Positions 58,475 to 64,000 of a stretch of DNA of 64,000 nt are shown piece by piece (within the stretch, counting starts at the first letter, position 1; each line of letters starts with the position of its first letter). The stretch comes from Hibiscus mutabilis (lineage: Eukaryota; Streptophyta; Magnoliopsida; Malvales; Malvaceae): the NCBI GenBank assembly GCA_019671005.1, contig CM033718.1, positions 33,744,508-33,808,507 of the forward strand. Direction: 5' to 3'. The notes under the pieces were generated by a model that searched no databases, was not told the origin of the DNA, and worked only from the letters and a program-made list of their open reading frames with translations. The translations under genes were made by a program, and so were the position numbers.

Positions 58475-60492
58475 TGCCCAAATGGCCACGTGGCGCCATA
58501 GTATTGATCCATTTCCCTTCACGCAAATTTAGACTCTCTCCCCCACCAACTGTCAATTGGTGACATCATCGTCCTCATTTGTTATATTAGAAGAAAGAGA
58601 AATTATTAGAATTAATGGCAATAATTGCATAATTATTATCAAGAATTAAGGAGGAAAGAGATAAGCTTACCTTCCTAATACCAAAAGTCACCGGAAGCTA
58701 TGGATCTCGCCTAAGAAAACGATCGGATCTCTATCGAAGTTCATCTTTCTCGTCGGAAAGGTAAACCACACCTCCTATTTTTGATTTCCTGCATTTAAAT
58801 ACAAAAGAACATGAGAGGTAGATCTAGATCTTAAAAAATAACAGCTTAAAAAATAGAGAAATAGAGGTCGGAGTTATCTTTAGTGTCGGAGTTGGTTAAA
58901 TCTTGGACGGAGTTGAAAAATGGTCTTAGTTTTGGATAGATTTAGGGGGAAGTTGGGTGATTCCTACCAGATCAGGTAGTTTTAGGTATATCGGATGGGA
59001 AATTAGCTTTTTAGGTGATTTTAGGGTTCTGGCGCGGCGGCTGAAAATTGCCTCATGGCGGCCGACCAGAATAAGACAGTGGTTAGAGTGGTGTTCAGTG
59101 GCCGGGAAACAGGTTTAAGTGATCGACGTATAATGGTGGTGGATCAACTGAAGAAAAATGGAAGAACACAAGTTGTGTTCTTGAGGAAAATAAGAGTTTG
59201 ATCTGAAAAAACATAGAAGAGTAGGGATTTTGGTGTTTGTGTGAATCAAAGGGGCGATAAATGGAAGAACATGGTTTAAATTTGGGGAAGAACTCATGGG
59301 TTTGATCGGTTTGGGTATGAGAGTTTTGGGTTTTAGATGTTTAGGGGTGAAAGAATATCAGAGAAGAGAGAGACAAGAGAGAGGGGATCAGGGTGAAAAG
59401 GTCGGGTTAACTTGGTCTTTGGATTTTATACCCTGAGTCAAACAATACCATTTTGGCAGTGGGTTGGCCCAAAGTCCGCGCATCTTGATCCTGGTCGACT
59501 CAAGATCTGTGCCTTTTTTAATGTTGGGTTAATTCAAGTTTTAGTCCGTTGAGTTTGTAATGTCTCACGATTTGGCCACTATTTTAATCAAATTCAAAAA
59601 TTAAATATGTTCTTAATTCAACTTAATCCCTAATTTCATGTATTAATTTAATTTTAATTGTTTACATTATATGTATGATTGCATGTTTTAAAACTAAGCA
59701 TATAGTATTATATGCTAGTTAACTTAATCAAATAATTTTGATTAATTGTTAGAGCCTTTAGTTCTTTAGGTTCTCAACTTTAGAATCAACAATTAACTAG
59801 ATGTGTTAATTAAAGTAAATTAGTGGATTTTAAAGGGAAAGCTTTGGAGTTCAAATTTGGATAGTGTCCTAATGAAATGGGATGTTATTCCAACGTGGCT
59901 CTAAAGTAGAACATTTAATATTCATTACAACATTATAATTGGATGAATAACTTAGTTAATTAATTAGAGCTGTAATCTTAGGGTTCTTTAATTTAGAATC
60001 AATAATTAAGGAGATAATTGTAGCAAATTAGTGAATGATAAATGGAAAACTTAGAAGTTCAAATTTGGGTATTGTCTCGCCCTAATGGAATGTTATTCCA
60101 ACATGACTTTTAAGAAGAACATGTAATATTCACTATAACATTATTACTTGATAAATAATTTAGTTAGTTAATTAGAGCTTTGATTAAGATTAGAACTTTA
60201 AATAATTAGAATAAAATTTAGGGGTTTGTGGGGTGTTAATTCTTCCCCATACGTAACCGACTCCAAAACCCATTATTTAAAAAAATAAATCTCTAGTTGT
60301 TTTTATGGTATCCGGTCTACTAAAGTGATCAGTGGCGACTCCAAATGTTTTCAAGATTAAATAAAGGAAATTTTCTATTTAACATAAAAAAACCTAATTT
60401 TTCAAGATAAAATGAATTAAAAGACAAAACCCTAATTTTCAAGAAATAATCGTCGAGCTATTTTTACACCTGGTTAAAAAATGGTCATGACA
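58475..60492 (-). mobile_element. LTR F (unit B)
   Basis: Copy of 48146-50162 with scattered differences. The TATA box is at 59421-59433. The ORF at 59115-59297 lies in the leader-like part and is not called. Confidence 0.65.
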
Positions 60493-60527
60493 TCTATGAG
60501 TCATCTTCTAGCCTACACGAGTAGAGT
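60493..60527. repeat. Repeat C, copy 3 left part (unit B)
   Basis: tctatgagtcatcttctagc and following bases up to the TSD (agagt, 60523-60527) of solo LTR G. Confidence 0.75.
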
Positions 60528-61989
60528 TGATGTGATTCCACTCTTAAAATGTTGTAGAAGAGTCCTTGTCTGATTGTTTCCTGACCGTAAAATGCAAGTA
60601 AGCAAGTAATCTTGTAATGTCAGATGGGAACAAAGAAAAACGGGTTTTAAAAGAGTGTGGGCGTAGTGTTGGGGTAATGGTTGAAAAGAATGTAAGGATG
60701 GTAATATGAATGGTTTAATGGTGATTGTGATAGTTTTGGGCAAAATGGTGAAGATGTAAGAAAGGTTAAAGGTGTTTAGGATGGTAGTGATAAGGATAGG
60801 ATGATTTAGGATCAGGGAAGAACCTATACTAAAGACTATAAACCCGAACCTTATAAGATCTTTAAACGAGAAGGACTTGGACCCACTAGTTAGAGAACTA
60901 GGAACCACAAGTATCAAGAAAGCGTGACGCCACAAGTAGAATTCTTAATAAGTCGATAAAGTTCAATGGAGAACAAAGTTTAAGAGAAAACCTCGCAAAG
61001 ATATATTATGCAAAAGATTTGAGTTGTTTACAAAATGCCATATGATCGGTTATATATAGGATTACAATAGGGGTGGCCGAAAGGCAAATGCTGATTTGGC
61101 CATGTATTGAATGATTACATCCTTTCATTTTGGCGCCAAATCTTGCCACCCACCCTTGTGCGAAAAGGGCCTTGCTTTGTGATGCATTTCTTCATGAAAT
61201 TGGAACTTTATGAATAGGCACAACTTAGAGAGGCATGATGCTCAATGAATGGCGACTTTTAGCAAAGAGACATGACTCTTGGTGAATGATCATGACTTGA
61301 AGTTGTTTCTTTGATGAAGAGGTATGTCTTGAAATAGCACCTCTTGGTGAAAATGCACCTTTTGGGTGAAGAGTTATGATTTTTGGTGAGGCACCTCTTT
61401 GTGAAAGGACGCGATCATTGGTGATGAGTTGCATCCAGCTACTTGAGCTAATTCTAGATGATTGAGCTACCTTCGAGCCATTTGAGCTACCTCTGAGACG
61501 ACTTAGCTATGCTTGAGCTTGTTTGAGCTGACCGAGCTATGCTTAAGCTTGTTTGAGCTACCTTCCTTCAATCCCCCTTATCGTGTGAGCTTAATGGGAC
61601 CTTAAAAAAAACAAACACAAATTAATACTTATAATATAAAGTAAAGATATGATAGATGATATACTAAGCTTAAAGAAAGATGTGGGTTATATAATGTAAG
61701 CATGATGATCATATAATATGCAAAGTATAAGGAATAATGAATAGAAACATATTATAATATCCTAATACATGATGCATAATACTAAGTATATTCATGGCAT
61801 GAGCGTAGATGACATGGATGACATGATGAACTAAGATGATTCGAACATGCATACTTAAGAATAATAACAATGTGAAATTAAAGTAAATAGAAATAAAGTT
61901 AGTAAAAAATCCTTTGACTTCCATCTTTATGAATAAAGATGAAAGTATGGTGATCAAGAGTAAGTAAGTGGTTGGATTGGATCACATTA
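60528..61989 (-). mobile_element. Solo LTR G, complete (unit B)
   Basis: 1462 bp, TGATGTGATTCC...GGATCACATTA. The ends are inverted copies except for one change (CA to TA at the right end). It is flanked by agagt at 60523-60527 and 61990-61994, and repeat C copy 1 has a single ctaaagtt-type site near 24998. The minus-strand TATA (CCTATATATAACC) is at about 61049-61061. No internal region, so a solo LTR. The ORFs at 60513-60935 and 61709-61957 lie inside and are not genes. The phrase 'ttgagct' recurs many times at 61440-61560. Confidence 0.82.
61440..61565. repeat. Short degenerate repeats (tgagcta words) in LTR G
   Basis: About ten words of the form t(t)gagctac or tgagctatgcttgagct, in the U3 part of the LTR. 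Absent from unit A because of the deletion. Confidence 0.65.
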
Positions 61990-62553
61990 AGAGTTCTTAG
62001 ATCTTATATCTCAAGGCATCATAAGTCTACAAGAAGTCCTACATGTTTCACGATGCTTTTCCATACTCAAGGTCTCATAGCCAATCGAGTTCAATTCATC
62101 CATGAGCTATCTTATATAGCATCCATACGACATATATAAATAAATCCATAAATCATCTACATGATTGGACAACAAAGCTTTACTTTACATGTGCTCACAC
62201 AGTCGTCGGGCTACTTGTGCTCACACAGTCGTCGGGTTGAAAGGACCATATCCAGATCACCATAGCCACATATACATCTTAGACATACTTGGATCACATT
62301 AGTCATAAGTAGGTTTTTCCTGAGGTCACTCAACCTATAAAGTTTCTTGAGCTCACTCAGCTTATTGAGTTAATTACCTTATCCGGATCACCATAGCCAC
62401 GGATAGGTTTCTAACCGCACCCAAATCACTCAGCCCGTGGGTACGTTGGATGTACTTGTTCACTCAACCAAAGTACGCATCCCCTTATATAAGTACCTTA
62501 ATACTGACTCTAGGACTTCCAAGTTTCTTTTCAAGAATCTAAAGCAACACATG
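61990..62553. repeat. Repeat C, copy 3 (unit B) up to the E4 site
   Basis: Matches 50536-51099 nearly base for base and ends at the same E4 junction (aaagcaacacatg|TGTTGCG). Confidence 0.85.
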
Positions 62554-64000
62554 TGTTGCGCGTATTGAGTGCTACGCAAATGGTGCAAGTATAGACGTCA
62601 CAAGTAATAAAGTGATACGAGTATCGATTATCGTCTCCACAGGGATTGGATTGGGCCACTTTGCTTTAGTTATCGCACTGTAAAAGTAAAAACACAATTG
62701 ATAGTAGGAGTTCTAATTAACGAGTAAACTAAGAGAAATAAACTAAAAGAATAGATGAAATCAAAAGAGAGGGAACATGCAAGGTTATCGTGAGTTGTGG
62801 AGTGATGATCGAATGGTTTGTCGTGATGATTGAGCAGCAGCCGGATTTCCAGGGCAATTCTGTTATAATTGCCTAGGCGATTGCCAGGGCAATTTGGTTG
62901 CAATTGCTTGGTTGATTGCCAGGGCAATTCTGCCGTGTTGCCTGGTCGGTTGTCAGGGCAATTCCCCCTCGTTGTCTGATCAGATTGCCTAGGCAATTAA
63001 GAATGGGTCGATTACTTGGGCAATTGAGAATTCACTTCCAAAGTTCGGTGAAGCTTTCTTCAATGATTCCTCGTTATCCTTAACACAAAATACTGTGAAT
63101 TGAACACGTCTTGATAATATATCCTTGCGTGAATCAAGGGTGAACAACAACCAATCTTGCGCTCCTCTTAGCGGTTGAAATTCGAAACTTATCTCTAAGC
63201 CGAGTTAGTCTTCACCAACTTCTGTTTGTATGAAGACCATGCTTATTCGTTTCTTGAATCTAACTCTCCTGATATTAGATAAATAGATGATTGAATTTTG
63301 AGATCCTCTCCCAATTCACTCGCAAACAAGATTGAGAACCAAGAATGAACAAACTTTGAAAATTGAATTGTAACTCAAAAACCTAAACAAAATCCAAAAG
63401 ATTACAGAACCACAAAAACATAATAACCCCAACCAATCAAGTTAGTTCATGGCTGGGTTCAAAAGATATACAAAGAATAATCCCCAAACCATGAATCTAA
63501 TGAACTAAAAATAAAGAAGATGATGATGTGCGTCAATTCTCTCTCTTGTCTGATTCTTCTCCCTATGCGGGAACAATCTCTATTTATAGGGGATGATCTG
63601 ATCAGTTTGTGATGGTAGAAGAGGTTGGATTGTATTCAAGTTCCATGGAGATAAGATCCTAATCCAATTTAAACTCTTCAATTCTAAAAATAATGTTGTT
63701 GATAAGGATGAGTTTAAGTTGGAATTGAATTGGATAAAAGAGATAATTAATCTATCTTATCTTTATCCTCAAACTCCTCATAAAACTCTTAGAATTTAAT
63801 CTCCCTTTGAATCTCCAATTCTCCTAGGATTTATCTTCTCCCATGTCATATTAGGCTTTATCTAGTCATCAATTTGAGTACCACATCATCTTATCCCTTA
63901 TCGACAATTGCCCTGGCAACTAGCTCGGCATCTCCTTCATGCATTGCCCTGGCAACTACGTCGGCATCTCCTTCATGTACTGCCCTGACAACTGGTTCCA
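62554..64000 (-). mobile_element. E4 3' LTR, unit B copy, cut by window end
   Basis: Same junction and same private variants as 51100-52747. The TATA box is intact here (ctatttatagggg, about 63577-63589). Palindrome array at 62850-63000. Confidence 0.92.

Larger units (their letters stand above)
57103..64000. repeat. Tandem duplication, unit B (continues off window)
   Basis: Repeats unit A from inside the E3 LTR onward: LTR end at 58473, LTR F at 58475, repeat C at 60493, full solo LTR G, repeat C, and the E4 3' LTR at 62554. The rest of E4 should follow beyond 64000. Confidence 0.92.

Noticed and set aside
60513..60935. 140-codon minus-strand ORF
   Set aside because: It lies within solo LTR G and crosses its border and TSD; no family similarity.
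60528..61989. Element G as a MITE or other DNA transposon, from its inverted ends
   Set aside because: The 5-bp TSD, TG start, internal TATA box and 1.46 kb length fit a solo LTR better. The inverted ends are the usual short LTR ends.

Overview
The window is plant nuclear DNA made almost entirely of nested LTR retrotransposons. I found no convincing host gene, rRNA, tRNA or CRISPR. Athila-lineage Ty3/gypsy elements dominate: gag with the plant retrotransposon capsid and CCHC knuckle, protease with DLGAS, RT with FMDD, RNase H, DDE integrase, then a separate ORF in the env position. They are primed by a tRNA-Asp-type primer binding site (PBS). A chromovirus-like relic primed by initiator tRNA-Met is also present. 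The nesting and decay suggest heterochromatin of a flowering plant, probably a eudicot. I cannot name the species.

Layout. 1-6878: element E1 (minus), Athila, 5' LTR at 5329-6878, 3' end off the left edge. 6879-13592: E0 (plus), an older Athila copy into whose gag E1 inserted. 13590-24873: E2 (minus), a degenerate Athila copy of another family with both LTRs. 24874-26150: repeat C, unclassified, which recurs later. 26151-34328: LTR-like, AT-rich and chromovirus-like (E5) sequence. 34325-48144: E3 (minus), Athila related to E1, with a truncated 3' LTR and three 5' LTR copies in tandem. 48146-50162: LTR F, alone. 50163-57102: repeat C again, carrying a truncated solo LTR (G) and element E4. E4 is a 5.5 kb non-autonomous Athila derivative with a perfect 5-bp target site duplication (TSD). 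57103-64000: second copy of everything from 46776 on, so the right third is a tandem duplication with a period of about 10.33 kb.

Order of events, by inference. E0 is older than E1. LTR G and E4 inserted into repeat C; the unoccupied site of both survives at 25.0-25.6 kb. The 10.33 kb block was then duplicated in tandem. Copy A later lost 1.1 kb, including most of solo LTR G.

The most unusual signal is a 12-bp palindrome with a free centre, TTGCC-NN-GGCAA. It is scattered through E1, E3 and E4, in LTRs, gag linkers, env-position ORFs and the miniature gag of E4. I did not see it in E0, E2 or the chromovirus relic. All coding regions are interrupted and are annotated as pseudogenes.
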